Positions 1 through 6,069 of a stretch of 16,309 nt of DNA are shown piece by piece (positions within the stretch are counted from its first letter, which is position 1; each line of letters begins with the position of its first letter). The notes beneath the pieces are model-generated. The model saw nothing but the letters and a program-made list of their open reading frames with translations. It made no database searches and was not told where the DNA came from. This DNA is from Candidatus Doudnabacteria bacterium (GTDB taxonomy: Bacteria > Patescibacteriota > Doudnabacteria > UBA920), in assembly GCA_023245915.1 (NCBI GenBank), contig JAHFJK010000015.1, positions 1,197-17,505 of the forward strand, in the 5' to 3' direction. A program made the position numbers and the translations under genes.

Positions 1-791
1 GAAGCTTTATAGTGAAAAACTCTATCGCCGTTTACGTTTTCCGCTCCAGCGAAGCTTTCTTTTTGGATATACTGCGGCTCGACCCAAGTTTCACTCAATA
101 AATTAGGTAATACGTCGGGCTGTATACTGGTATTGTTAAAACTTAGCGGGTTTAAATCCAGAGAATTTATACCAAGATAAACGGGGTCAGAAAAATTATC
201 ATTTTCTTTTGGGCTCTCTTTCACCCATTGCCCGTTTAAACTGGCAAGCAAGCCTGATGAGCCCAATTTCTGATCTTGCGCTTGATTGTAAAAAAATCCG
301 CTCGCTAATCTAATATAGCTTGTGGTTGCGTGAATAAAATAGACACCTTTCAACTGTTGCGGATTAAAAATCAACATTTGCGCTTCTGTGGTTGTACCCG
401 AGCCGCTATAGTTGTTATAGTTGTGACCAGCTACCTCCAAGTTCACGTCATAAAAATCAATGTTGCCATAAGCACCTTTAAAATCTTTCCCTGAAGATTT
501 TATTGCATATTCTAGAGTATACGCTTGAGGCAGTGAAGAGCTCAAAAATTTGTCCCAAACCACTTGTGCCTCCGCAGACGAATTCTCGGCAGAACTTTTT
601 ACATCACTTATGTTATTTTTATTTAGCAAATACCTGTAGGCGGAAAAGCCGCCCACGCCAAAAAATATCAAAACCAAAACAATGATTACGATTTTATTTA
701 TACCTTTGCCGGATTTTGGTTCTGCGGATACCGGTGGTTGATTGTTTGAGTTTTCTGATGGCTGCGAAAAATTTTGATTTTGCTGTTCCAT
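1..791 (-). CDS. N-terminally anchored extracytoplasmic protein, 3' end missing
   Basis: The reading frame opens with ATG at 791 and stays open for 263 codons to the left edge, so the C-terminus lies outside the window. Residues 1-32 are hydrophilic and rich in Gln, Asn, Ser and Pro. Residues 33-53 form one hydrophobic helix (core IVIIVLVLIFFGVGG) with a lysine before it, which predicts a cytoplasmic N-terminus and a large exported domain. No lipobox cysteine is visible. Close to the edge the protein reads VNGDRVFHYKA, a phrase reminiscent of LppX/LolA-like beta-sheet lipoprotein domains. That comparison is from memory and is weak. The preceding 116 nt up to the transketolase gene are AT-rich, with no clear promoter or terminator. 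I cannot name the function; that it is a real anchored protein is well supported. Confidence 0.8.
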   Translation of the reverse strand, partial: MEQQNQNFSQPSENSNNQPPVSAEPKSGKGINKIVIIVLVLIFFGVGGFSAYRYLLNKNNISDVKSSAENSSAEAQVVWDKFLSSSLPQAYTLEYAIKSSGKDFKGAYGNIDFYDVNLEVAGHNYNNYSGSGTTTEAQMLIFNPQQLKGVYFIHATTSYIRLASGFFYNQAQDQKLGSSGLLASLNGQWVKESPKENDNFSDPVYLGINSLDLNPLSFNNTSIQPDVLPNLLSETWVEPQYIQKESFAGAENVNGDRVFHYKA

Positions 792-907
792 AAATTTATT
801 TTTTAATTATTTTAAATTATTTTGTTTCTTAAGTTAATTGTTAAAAAGTTAATTTCAATTTATAGATAAATCATTAGTGAAATATGTTTTATCTGCGCAT
901 CAGTGAA

Positions 908-1756
908 CTATTGATGTTCACTTTGTATTTTTCCTCTTAAAGTTCTTAATTCATCTAGCGCGATCTTTCCCTGCTCTTTATTTGGCGGCGTGCCGTGCCA
1001 GTGGTAATCGTATTCCATAAAATCCACGCCTTTGCCGGCAATAGTGTGCGCGATTATCACGGTGGGTTTTTCGTAAATGGCCTTGGCCTCATTACAGGCA
1101 TTAATTATTTCCTGCATATTGTGCCCATCTACTTCCAGCACATGCCAATTAAAAGCTTCATACTTGGCACGCAGATTTTCCAAAGGCATAATGTCCTCCG
1201 TATAACCGTCTATCTGAATATTATTTCTGTCTATAATGCCCGTAATGTTATGAAGTTTATTTTTTCCCGCAAACATTACAGCTTCCCAAGTCTGCCCTTC
1301 CTGCTGTTCGCCATCTGACATAATAAGATAAATTCGATTTTTCATATGGTCCATCATTAGTCCCAATGCCATGCCCACTGCTTGCGATGTGCCTTGCGCC
1401 AAAGGCCCGCCGGTATTTTCTATCCCGGGCAGCGATAAATTGTGGGGGTGGCCCTGCAGCCTGGTGCCCAATTTTCTCAAAGTTTTCAGCTCTTCTTTGG
1501 GAAAATACCCAGCTTCTGCAAGGGTTGCGTACCACACCGGGCAAATATGTCCGCAGGAAAGTATTAGCCGGTCTCTTCCAATCCATTTCGGATCTTGTGG
1601 ATTCTGCTCCATGACATTAAAATACAGCGCTGTAAAAACATCCGCCATATCCAGCGGCCCCGCGCTATGCCCGCTGCCCGCGGCCAACAACATTTCAATA
1701 ATGTCCTGACGGATATCGTTAGCTTTGTATTTTAATTCGTTTATAGATAGTTTCAT
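908..1756 (-). CDS. tktA (N-terminal subunit): transketolase, N-terminal (thiamine diphosphate) subunit
   Basis: Transketolase moves two-carbon units between sugar phosphates in the non-oxidative pentose phosphate pathway. This gene encodes only the N-terminal ThDP-binding half (282 aa), as in other split transketolases. Visible motifs are GSGHSAGPLDMADV near residue 27, the CGHICPVWYA equivalent of the GH-rich loop, GPLAQGTSQAVGMALG, and the ThDP/Mg signature SDGEQQEGQTWEA followed by DRNNIQIDG. I chose ATG at 1756 over the in-frame TTG at 1795 because family homology begins at MKLSINELKYKA and the 13 upstream residues look like translated spacer. The matching C-terminal subunit normally follows directly downstream. 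Here the next gene is an unrelated anchored protein, so the partner must be encoded elsewhere or be absent. Confidence 0.95.
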   Translation of the reverse strand: MKLSINELKYKANDIRQDIIEMLLAAGSGHSAGPLDMADVFTALYFNVMEQNPQDPKWIGRDRLILSCGHICPVWYATLAEAGYFPKEELKTLRKLGTRLQGHPHNLSLPGIENTGGPLAQGTSQAVGMALGLMMDHMKNRIYLIMSDGEQQEGQTWEAVMFAGKNKLHNITGIIDRNNIQIDGYTEDIMPLENLRAKYEAFNWHVLEVDGHNMQEIINACNEAKAIYEKPTVIIAHTIAGKGVDFMEYDYHWHGTPPNKEQGKIALDELRTLRGKIQSEHQ

Positions 1757-1803
1757 TTTATTTGTAGAAGCTGCGCTAAACGCTGTGGGGAACAAACGCG
1801 GTG

Positions 1804-2229
1804 TCAGACGCTGACCGTCTTATTGCGCGCCAAATCGTAAATTCTTCTTTTTATTTCAAGTGTGCTTGGAGAAAAATTTATCAGAAAACCAAGTCTGTAA
1901 TTTGTGGCCTTCAAATACCGCCAAAATTGCTTTTCGTCTTCTTTTACCAAAAAGGGCTTACATTTTACTTCAAGTACTATAATCTCATTCACAACTTTGT
2001 CGGGGACATAAACACCGACTTTGACCCCAGAAAAATAAATATCGATTCTTTTTTGGGAGTCAACAACAAGGCCTCTTTTTTCCAGTGCGACAGTCAAAGC
2101 GTTATCAACTACTGATTCTTTAAAGGATCCTCCAAATTCTTTGTATACTTCTCTGCATGCGTCCAAAATCTTCGAACTTTCTTCCTTATAAAGCAAGTCA
2201 TCGCGGATGTTTTTCCCGGCGTTTATCAT
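1804..2229 (-). CDS. GxxExxY family protein (PD-(D/E)xK nuclease-like)
   Basis: This 141-aa protein matches the GxxExxY family, small proteins with a PD-(D/E)xK nuclease-like fold that are common in environmental bacteria, often beside rRNA insertions or in variable loci. The opening LLYKEESSKILDACREVYKEFG is the usual N-terminal helix. The name-giving motif is degenerate here: SFKESVV around residues 35-41 keeps the Glu (E38) but replaces the Gly and the Tyr. The nuclease-like core is retained as D77, then E87 and K89 in VLEVK, with the D-to-E spacing of ten residues usual in the family. The C-terminal segment ATNYRLGFLINFS is also typical. Biological role is unknown, and nuclease activity is an inference from the fold. 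The gene ends 47 nt before the transketolase start and uses TGA as stop. Confidence 0.85.
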   Translation of the reverse strand: MINAGKNIRDDLLYKEESSKILDACREVYKEFGGSFKESVVDNALTVALEKRGLVVDSQKRIDIYFSGVKVGVYVPDKVVNEIIVLEVKCKPFLVKEDEKQFWRYLKATNYRLGFLINFSPSTLEIKRRIYDLARNKTVSV

Positions 2230-2264
2230 AGCATTTGCATACAGCGTTTTACACAGCTTCTATT

Positions 2265-2564
2265 TTACTTTTTCTTTCTAAAATGCCTGACTAAACTTAA
2301 AATGATCGAGGAAATTAAGAACCAGAATAAAATATCCAAAATTAGCTTGAAAAAAGAAAATTGACTCAAATTCTGCGGACCTGTTCCGAAAACATAATTA
2401 ATTCTCTCGGTATAGAAAACTAATGGCCATCCCTGCTCTCCAAAACAGGGAAAACTTCTGCATAGCGGCCATGTTGCTATCAACATTAAAAGGAATAAAG
2501 GTGCCGCTAAAACCACACTCCAGACCACCAAATGCTTTTTTGTTTCCAGACTAAAAATTTTCAT
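2265..2564 (-). CDS. small two-helix membrane protein with CxxxPC loop
   Basis: No named family is recognised for this 99-aa protein. It has two hydrophobic helices (about residues 12-33 and 72-92) and a highly basic C-terminus ending RHFRKKK, so both ends probably face the cytoplasm with an exported loop between. The loop begins with C35RSFPC40 and continues to GWPLVFY. The protein is clearly homologous to both halves of the larger membrane protein at 3045-3779: the start FSLETKKHL matches FSLKTKKHL in its second half, the end LSLVRHFRKKK matches LSLVRHFGKK, and the cysteine motif matches CTDGPC in its first half. The gene lies downstream of a plus-strand promoter and hairpin. On the minus strand a TATAAT (2582-2587) with no good -35 may drive it. 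Expression is not certain, but the paralogy argues that it is a real gene. Confidence 0.75.
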   Translation of the reverse strand: MKIFSLETKKHLVVWSVVLAAPLFLLMLIATWPLCRSFPCFGEQGWPLVFYTERINYVFGTGPQNLSQFSFFKLILDILFWFLISSIILSLVRHFRKKK

Positions 2565-2570
2565 AAAGTC

Positions 2571-2598
2571 TTGACAAACTAATTATATATGCTAAACT
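2571..2598 (+). promoter_or_regulatory. sigma70-type promoter on the plus strand
   Basis: A perfect -35 box TTGACA (2571-2576) is followed after 16 nt by TAAACT (2593-2598), which is preceded by TGC and so resembles an extended -10. Transcription would start near 2605, at the base of the hairpin described next. No plus-strand protein-coding gene follows. On the opposite strand the same AT-rich stretch contains TATAAT (2582-2587), which could serve the divergent membrane-protein gene. Confidence 0.6.
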
Positions 2599-2604
2599 GG
2601 TATT

Positions 2605-2658
2605 GAAAAAGACTTTCGGCCGTGGTTCATATACCACACCTAGCGGAAGGTCTTTTTT
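2605..2658 (+). ncRNA. candidate small hairpin RNA with its own promoter and T-tract
   Basis: Starting about seven bases after the plus-strand -10, the sequence folds into one long hairpin. The outer stem pairs 2606-2617 with 2646-2657 (12 pairs including one G-U). The inner stem GTGGT (2622-2626) pairs with ACCAC (2633-2637) around a six-base loop. Between them is an asymmetric internal loop (about GGCC on one side, ACCTAGCG on the other). The transcript would end in TTTTTT (2653-2658), giving an RNA of roughly 54 nt that is almost entirely structure. The simplest alternative is an ordinary bidirectional terminator. The good promoter directly in front and the lack of any plus-strand gene favour a discrete RNA. 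I do not recognise it as a named RNA family. Confidence 0.45.
2606..2657 (-). terminator. probable intrinsic terminator for the 2663-3070 gene
   Basis: Read on the minus strand, the same hairpin lies a few bases after the stop codon at 2663 and ends in a run of T (complement of the AAAAA at 2606-2610). It could therefore terminate the run of genes that begins upstream with rpiB or rpe. The element is nearly symmetrical in its A and T tails, so it can work in both directions. Confidence 0.55.
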
Positions 2659-2662
2659 CATT

Positions 2663-3070
2663 TTATGGTGGAAAAACCGACATAAAGTACTTTTCGTCAT
2701 TTTTCTTATTTTCCTTAATCTGAACATAAAAGCTTTGTTTGCCTTTGCTTCTACCCGCAAACCTATGTAGAATTTCGCTTGAATTGTTAGGATTATCCTT
2801 GGAAATCGGCGCAATCCTGGAATTCTCAATCAAATCCAATGCGCACAAATAATATTTCAACCTTCTGGTCCTGTCGCGCCAGTTTTTTTGCCACTGATGG
2901 TGCCAGAAATAATCCAGAAAAATTTTATCTTTGTTAAAGTAAGCCGATCTGACATAGGGTCTTCTCTTGGTTTTCTTTTTAAGCTGTTTGTAAATGTCTA
3001 AAGCTCTTTGGTGTATCTCACCGAAATCCGACCCGCCAATTACATTATGCTTTGACTGAAAGACTTTCAT
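2663..3070 (-). CDS. conserved CPR-type protein with RNase-like (BECR/RelE-like) C-terminal motif
   Basis: I cannot assign a named function. The protein is 135 aa from ATG at 3070; a TTG at 3088 would add six residues, but the ATG has AGGA directly before it and begins the recognisable sequence. It is basic and soluble. From memory, similar proteins with the phrases RRPYVRSAYFNKDKIFLDYFW, RRLKYYLCALDLI and HRFAGRSKGKQSFYVQI are frequent in Parcubacteria genomes. The C-terminal pattern HRFxG (H102), FYVQIKENKK, KYFMSVFPP resembles the end of BECR-fold nucleases (barnase, EndoU, colicin, RelE group), where a conserved His or Arg and a terminal S-x-F-P are common. This is a weak fold-level suggestion. 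The gene overlaps the end of the upstream membrane-protein gene by 26 nt and is followed at once by the hairpin element at 2605-2658. Confidence 0.75.
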   Translation of the reverse strand: MKVFQSKHNVIGGSDFGEIHQRALDIYKQLKKKTKRRPYVRSAYFNKDKIFLDYFWHHQWQKNWRDRTRRLKYYLCALDLIENSRIAPISKDNPNNSSEILHRFAGRSKGKQSFYVQIKENKKNDEKYFMSVFPP

Positions 3071-3779
3071 TCCTGTTTTTCTTTCCAAAATGCCTTACTA
3101 AACTTAAAACAATAAGAACAATAACCGCCCAAAAAAACCAATCTAAGAAAAAAGTAAGATTTTTGAATAAATCAAAAAAAGAAAACTTTCCATCAAGCGT
3201 TACAAAATAAAACCTCATTAATAAAGGCCAACCACCAACTACGAAGTGCGCTTCAGGCGACCCCGCAGTAAACTGTTCGTATCCAAAAAAGTAAAAAAAT
3301 AAAATACTAAATAACAATCCCAAAATTAAACTCCATCCAAATAAATGCTTTTTAGTTTTAAGGCTGAAAATATTAAAATAAGTTCCTAAATTTAAAAAAA
3401 TAAAAATTGGCAAGGACCAAAAAAACAAAACAATCAGTAAATTCAACCAAAAGATTTTTTCTATGTCCCATGTTTTAGTATGAGTAATCGGATTGTTATT
3501 AGATTCAACAGAAACTAAAGAGGAGCCATCAAAATGCCAGCCAGATGTAAGGTTTTCGTATTTCATCATTTCTTCATAACCTTCTATTTTCCAATTTGCA
3601 ACGGACGAGTCATAGATTTTAATAATTGGCAATATCCATCCCGCATTGCTGCCACATGGACCATCCGTGCAAATTTGCGCATCAAGCTTTGAATTAATAA
3701 AAATAAATAAAAAAATAAAAGCCAAAATCAAACTCCCAATAATTATTTTTTTCTTGCCTTTAAAGCTTAATAGCTTCAT
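3045..3779 (-). CDS. four-helix membrane protein made of two tandem copies of a small two-helix unit
   Basis: This 244-aa protein appears to be an internal duplication. The first unit has a helix near residues 12-29, then an exported loop of about 75 residues with C37TDGPC42 and GWILP, then a second helix near 107-132. The second unit repeats the plan: IFSLKTKKHLFGWS, a helix at 143-166, a loop with GGWPLLMRFYF but no cysteines, a helix at 206-228, and the basic tail LSLVRHFGKK. The second unit is strongly similar to the separate 99-aa protein at 2265-2564. The start ATG overlaps the rpe stop as ATGA, so translation is probably coupled to rpe. The 3' end overlaps the next gene by 26 nt. No function is recognised. 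The loop cysteines could form a disulfide outside the membrane. Confidence 0.8.
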   Translation of the reverse strand: MKLLSFKGKKKIIIGSLILAFIFLFIFINSKLDAQICTDGPCGSNAGWILPIIKIYDSSVANWKIEGYEEMMKYENLTSGWHFDGSSLVSVESNNNPITHTKTWDIEKIFWLNLLIVLFFWSLPIFIFLNLGTYFNIFSLKTKKHLFGWSLILGLLFSILFFYFFGYEQFTAGSPEAHFVVGGWPLLMRFYFVTLDGKFSFFDLFKNLTFFLDWFFWAVIVLIVLSLVRHFGKKNRNESLSVKA

Positions 3780-4414
3780 TGAATTTCTTTTAACAAATTC
3801 TCGTAGGCTTGGTTAATATCAGCGGCTTTTACCAAGGCCGAACCTGCGCATATTAAATCCGCGCCGGCCAAAGCTATGCTTTTTATGTTGGTTTCATTTA
3901 CGCCGCCGTCTACTTCTATTATAGCACGGGGTTTTAGGCTTCTTAGCTGTTTAATTCTATCTAATGATGCCTCTATAAAAGCCTGCCCCTGCTTGCCGGG
4001 AACTACACTCATTATAAGATATTGGTCGGAGTCGATGTCCTTGAGAACTTCAACCGATGTGTCTGGATTTATGGCCACCGAAGTTTTAAAACCCATGGCT
4101 TTGATTTTCGATAAAGCTTTTTGCAAATCATCCGATGAAGCATAAGCTTCATAGTGCACGATTATGGTTTTAAACCCGCAAATCTGATAATCCAAAAAAT
4201 CCACCGGCGATTTTATCATTAAATGCGCTTCCCAATGAAAGGCCGGATTAAGCGCATCCATTTCCGAAGGCGGCAAAAGTTTGTTTTCAATGAAGGAGCC
4301 GTCGCCAAAATCCACCTGGATTCTTTGAAGACCCGGCAGTTTAAGCACTTTGGAAAGCTTTTCCAAAAAGCCTTCTTTGGTTCGCTCTAAAATTGCGGGA
4401 ACAATTGTAGCCAT
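3776..4414 (-). CDS. rpe: ribulose-phosphate 3-epimerase, divergent
   Basis: Rpe interconverts ribulose 5-phosphate and xylulose 5-phosphate. It is a (beta/alpha)8 barrel with a divalent metal. The 212-aa length is normal. Recognisable motifs are EAHLMIKSP (metal ligand H64), NPDTS near 116, the phosphate-binding MSVVPGKQGQAF at 135-146, IIEVDGG (D169), and CAGSAL at 189-194. The first metal/catalytic segment is unusual: the family's H-x-D-V-M-D-G becomes Q33-V-D35-F-G-D-G, so D35 remains while the usual His ligand is Gln. The N-terminal PSILSAD is also altered to PAILERT. The gene lies with rpiB, tpiA and the transketolase N-subunit, which supports a pentose phosphate role. Activity with the altered metal site is not assured. 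Confidence 0.9.
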   Translation of the reverse strand: MATIVPAILERTKEGFLEKLSKVLKLPGLQRIQVDFGDGSFIENKLLPPSEMDALNPAFHWEAHLMIKSPVDFLDYQICGFKTIIVHYEAYASSDDLQKALSKIKAMGFKTSVAINPDTSVEVLKDIDSDQYLIMSVVPGKQGQAFIEASLDRIKQLRSLKPRAIIEVDGGVNETNIKSIALAGADLICAGSALVKAADINQAYENLLKEIQ

Positions 4415-4831
4415 AGTTAGGAAATAGGAACTGGGAATTAGGAATTAGATTGCAAATTTTTAATCATTGTGTTTAGCATGCGCATAACTTCATCAAGCAA
4501 CGAATTTACTTTACTAAAATCCAAATTTTTACCAAAAGATAGCTTTTTAGCAACCGCAATATGGCTTTCAAGTTCAGCGCCCGACCCAAAAGCAATTACT
4601 AAAAATTGGCGGAATTCTTTTTTGCTGCCAAGGCGGCGTCCTTCGGCTATATTGGCTGGAATAGACACCGCTGATCTTCTTGACTGTGAAGTCAGGCCAT
4701 ATATTTCAGTTTTAGGGTAAAATTCGGTTACTTCATATACAGCAACGACTAAATCCACCGATTTCTGCCAAACAATTAAATCTTTGTAACTTTGAATTTC
4801 CATTCTATCTTCTAACTACTATTTCCTAACT
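4415..4831. repeat. inverted repeats bracketing the four-helix-bundle gene
   Basis: AGTTAGGAAATAG occurs at 4415-4427, and its exact reverse complement occurs at 4819-4831. Each copy sits in a longer run built from related TAGGAA / TTAGGA units (about 4415-4448 and 4808-4840). The right copy extends into the last codons of rpiB, whose final residues (EIRS and stop) are encoded by repeat sequence. The two copies enclose the small S23-type gene almost exactly. Confidence 0.7.
4438..4803 (-). CDS. four-helix-bundle protein (23S rRNA intervening-sequence / S23 family)
   Basis: This 121-aa protein is a clear member of the S23 four-helix-bundle family, originally found encoded within 23S rRNA intervening sequences and related in fold to the Avd accessory proteins of diversity-generating retroelements. 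Diagnostic phrases are YKDLIVWQKSVDLVVAVYEVT, YPKTEIYGLTSQSRRSAVSIPANIAEGR (residues about 29-56), and FLVIAFGSGAELESHIAVA. Family members probably form oligomers and may bind nucleic acid, but their function is not settled. Here the gene is not in an rRNA. It sits between rpe and rpiB, boxed by inverted repeats, which suggests it arrived as a small cassette. The spacing to rpiB (about 22 nt) allows co-transcription. Confidence 0.93.
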   Translation of the reverse strand: MEIQSYKDLIVWQKSVDLVVAVYEVTEFYPKTEIYGLTSQSRRSAVSIPANIAEGRRLGSKKEFRQFLVIAFGSGAELESHIAVAKKLSFGKNLDFSKVNSLLDEVMRMLNTMIKNLQSNS

Positions 4832-5275
4832 CCTAATCTCCTGCTGCGCAATTTTCTCAATCCTCCGCTGGTGCCTTCCGCCTTCGAATTTGGTTTCAAT
4901 GAACAAATCTATGGCGCGCTTTACCTGATCAATAGTTAAAAACTGGGCTCCTAAAGAAAGTACATTTGCGTTGTTGTGCTCCCGGGCAAGCCTGATAATT
5001 TCTTCATGCGTACCATAATATAAAGCCGCTCTTACGCCCTTTACTTTGTTTGCGGCCATGGCCTCGCCGTTGCCCGATCTGCCTAAAATAATTCCCATAC
5101 TGCCCGGATTTTGAGCGACTTTCTGCCCGCAGGGAATAATAAAATCGGGATAATCATCTGCCGGATCCAAAAGCAAAGGCCCGCAGTCCTCCACTTCCTG
5201 GTCGGTATTTTTTAAATGCTGCAGTATTTGTTTTTTTAATTCAAACCCTGCGTGGTCACTGGCAATGTAAATCAT
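4826..5275 (-). CDS. rpiB: ribose-5-phosphate isomerase B, Mycobacterium-type
   Basis: RpiB interconverts ribose 5-phosphate and ribulose 5-phosphate. The 149-aa sequence has the family landmarks ASDHAG (residues 5-10), DYPDF (41-45), GRSGNGEAMAANK (65-77), AREHNNANVL (98-106) and RHQRRI (134-139). Enzymes such as E. coli RpiB use a cysteine as base in the ICGTGIG segment. This one lacks that cysteine and reads GRSGNGE, like the Mycobacterium tuberculosis enzyme, in which a glutamate (here E71) serves as the base. The last few residues come from the flanking TAGGAG-rich repeat. Neighbouring rpe and tpiA make a pentose phosphate/triose cluster. Confidence 0.96.
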   Translation of the reverse strand: MIYIASDHAGFELKKQILQHLKNTDQEVEDCGPLLLDPADDYPDFIIPCGQKVAQNPGSMGIILGRSGNGEAMAANKVKGVRAALYYGTHEEIIRLAREHNNANVLSLGAQFLTIDQVKRAIDLFIETKFEGGRHQRRIEKIAQQEIRS

Positions 5276-5278
5276 ATT

Positions 5279-5360
5279 CCGCTGATTGGTCGCTGATGAG
5301 TACGCTGATTGGTCGCCGAACGCTCTTCAGCGTTATTTCAGCGTACCTATCGGCGTTTAA
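5279..5360. repeat. structured intergenic repeat between tpiA and rpiB
   Basis: This 92-nt gap is packed with short repeats built on CGCTGAT. CGCTGATTGGTCGC occurs twice in direct orientation (5280-5293 and 5303-5316). GTACGCTGA (5300-5308) pairs with TCAGCGTAC (5338-5346). Inside it AACGCT (5319-5324) pairs with AGCGTT (5329-5334) around CTTC. A strong hairpin is expected on both strands. No T-tract follows, so it is a poor terminator and more like a REP/MITE-type intergenic element or an RNA processing site. Confidence 0.65.
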
Positions 5361-5367
5361 TCAGCGG

Positions 5368-6069
5368 TCAAAGGTTAATTATGGTATTAAAATCCTTAGC
5401 CATTAAACTGACTCCTCCGGTTAATAAGCCGTCGATGTTGGGCTGCGATAAAAAGCCTTTGGCATTATTGACATTCACGCTTGCCCCATAAATAACTTTG
5501 CCCGCTTTAAACTTGGTTTTAATAAATATGGCCATTTTTTCGGCGTGATCCGCATCAGCAGCCCTAGTTTGGTAAGGATTACCCTTGGAAATTGCCCAGA
5601 CCGGCTCGTACGCCACCACAACCTTTGATGGATCAACGCCTTTTAAATTAATATTAAGCTGCGCGCGCAAAACATCTGTAACTTCCAAATCATCCTGCTC
5701 AACTGTTGTGCCAAAGCCAACACACAAGACTGGAATAATTTTTTGCGCTAAGCAAGCTCTAACTTTCGCGTTAACCATTTCGTCCGTATCCCCCACTTCA
5801 CGTTTTTCACTGTGGCCAACAATACAATACTTAATTCCCAAATCCTTTAATTGCGCCGGCGAGGTTTGTCCAGTATGGGATCCCTTGTCCGCCCAAAAGC
5901 AATCCTGCGCGCCAAGATTTGGATAATCTATCTGCGATAAATAGATGGTAGGTGGGCAAAGCACAACTTTATTTTTCGCCTTCAGTGATATTGAACCCGC
6001 CAACTTCTGCGCGTCTTTTAAAGTTGTCGGATTAAGTTTCCAATTAGCTATTATCAGTTTTTTTGACAT
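5368..6069 (-). CDS. tpiA: triosephosphate isomerase
   Basis: TpiA interconverts dihydroxyacetone phosphate and glyceraldehyde 3-phosphate. From ATG at 6069 the protein is 233 aa, slightly short for the family (about 250). Catalytic residues are all present: N9 and K11 in ANWKLN, H86 in VGHSEKR, and E155 in AYEPVWA. The phosphate-binding GLLTGGVSL lies at 214-222. Loop 6, usually AIGTGKTA, reads AISKGNPYQTR, a divergence in the lid that normally closes over substrate. I rejected the longer start at 6093 because MSKKLIIANWK is the natural N-terminus and the extra residues lie within the upstream membrane-protein gene. The gene overlaps that upstream gene by 26 nt, so translation is probably coupled. 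Confidence 0.95.
   Translation of the reverse strand: MSKKLIIANWKLNPTTLKDAQKLAGSISLKAKNKVVLCPPTIYLSQIDYPNLGAQDCFWADKGSHTGQTSPAQLKDLGIKYCIVGHSEKREVGDTDEMVNAKVRACLAQKIIPVLCVGFGTTVEQDDLEVTDVLRAQLNINLKGVDPSKVVVAYEPVWAISKGNPYQTRAADADHAEKMAIFIKTKFKAGKVIYGASVNVNNAKGFLSQPNIDGLLTGGVSLMAKDFNTIINL

Noticed and set aside
1757..1795. TTG start giving a 295-aa transketolase subunit
   Set aside because: Family similarity begins at the ATG at 1756; the extra residues are translated spacer.
2551..2829. 92-codon minus-strand frame running through the hairpin
   Set aside because: It overlaps the better-supported 2663-3070 gene in another frame and reads through the hairpin RNA; its composition is not protein-like.
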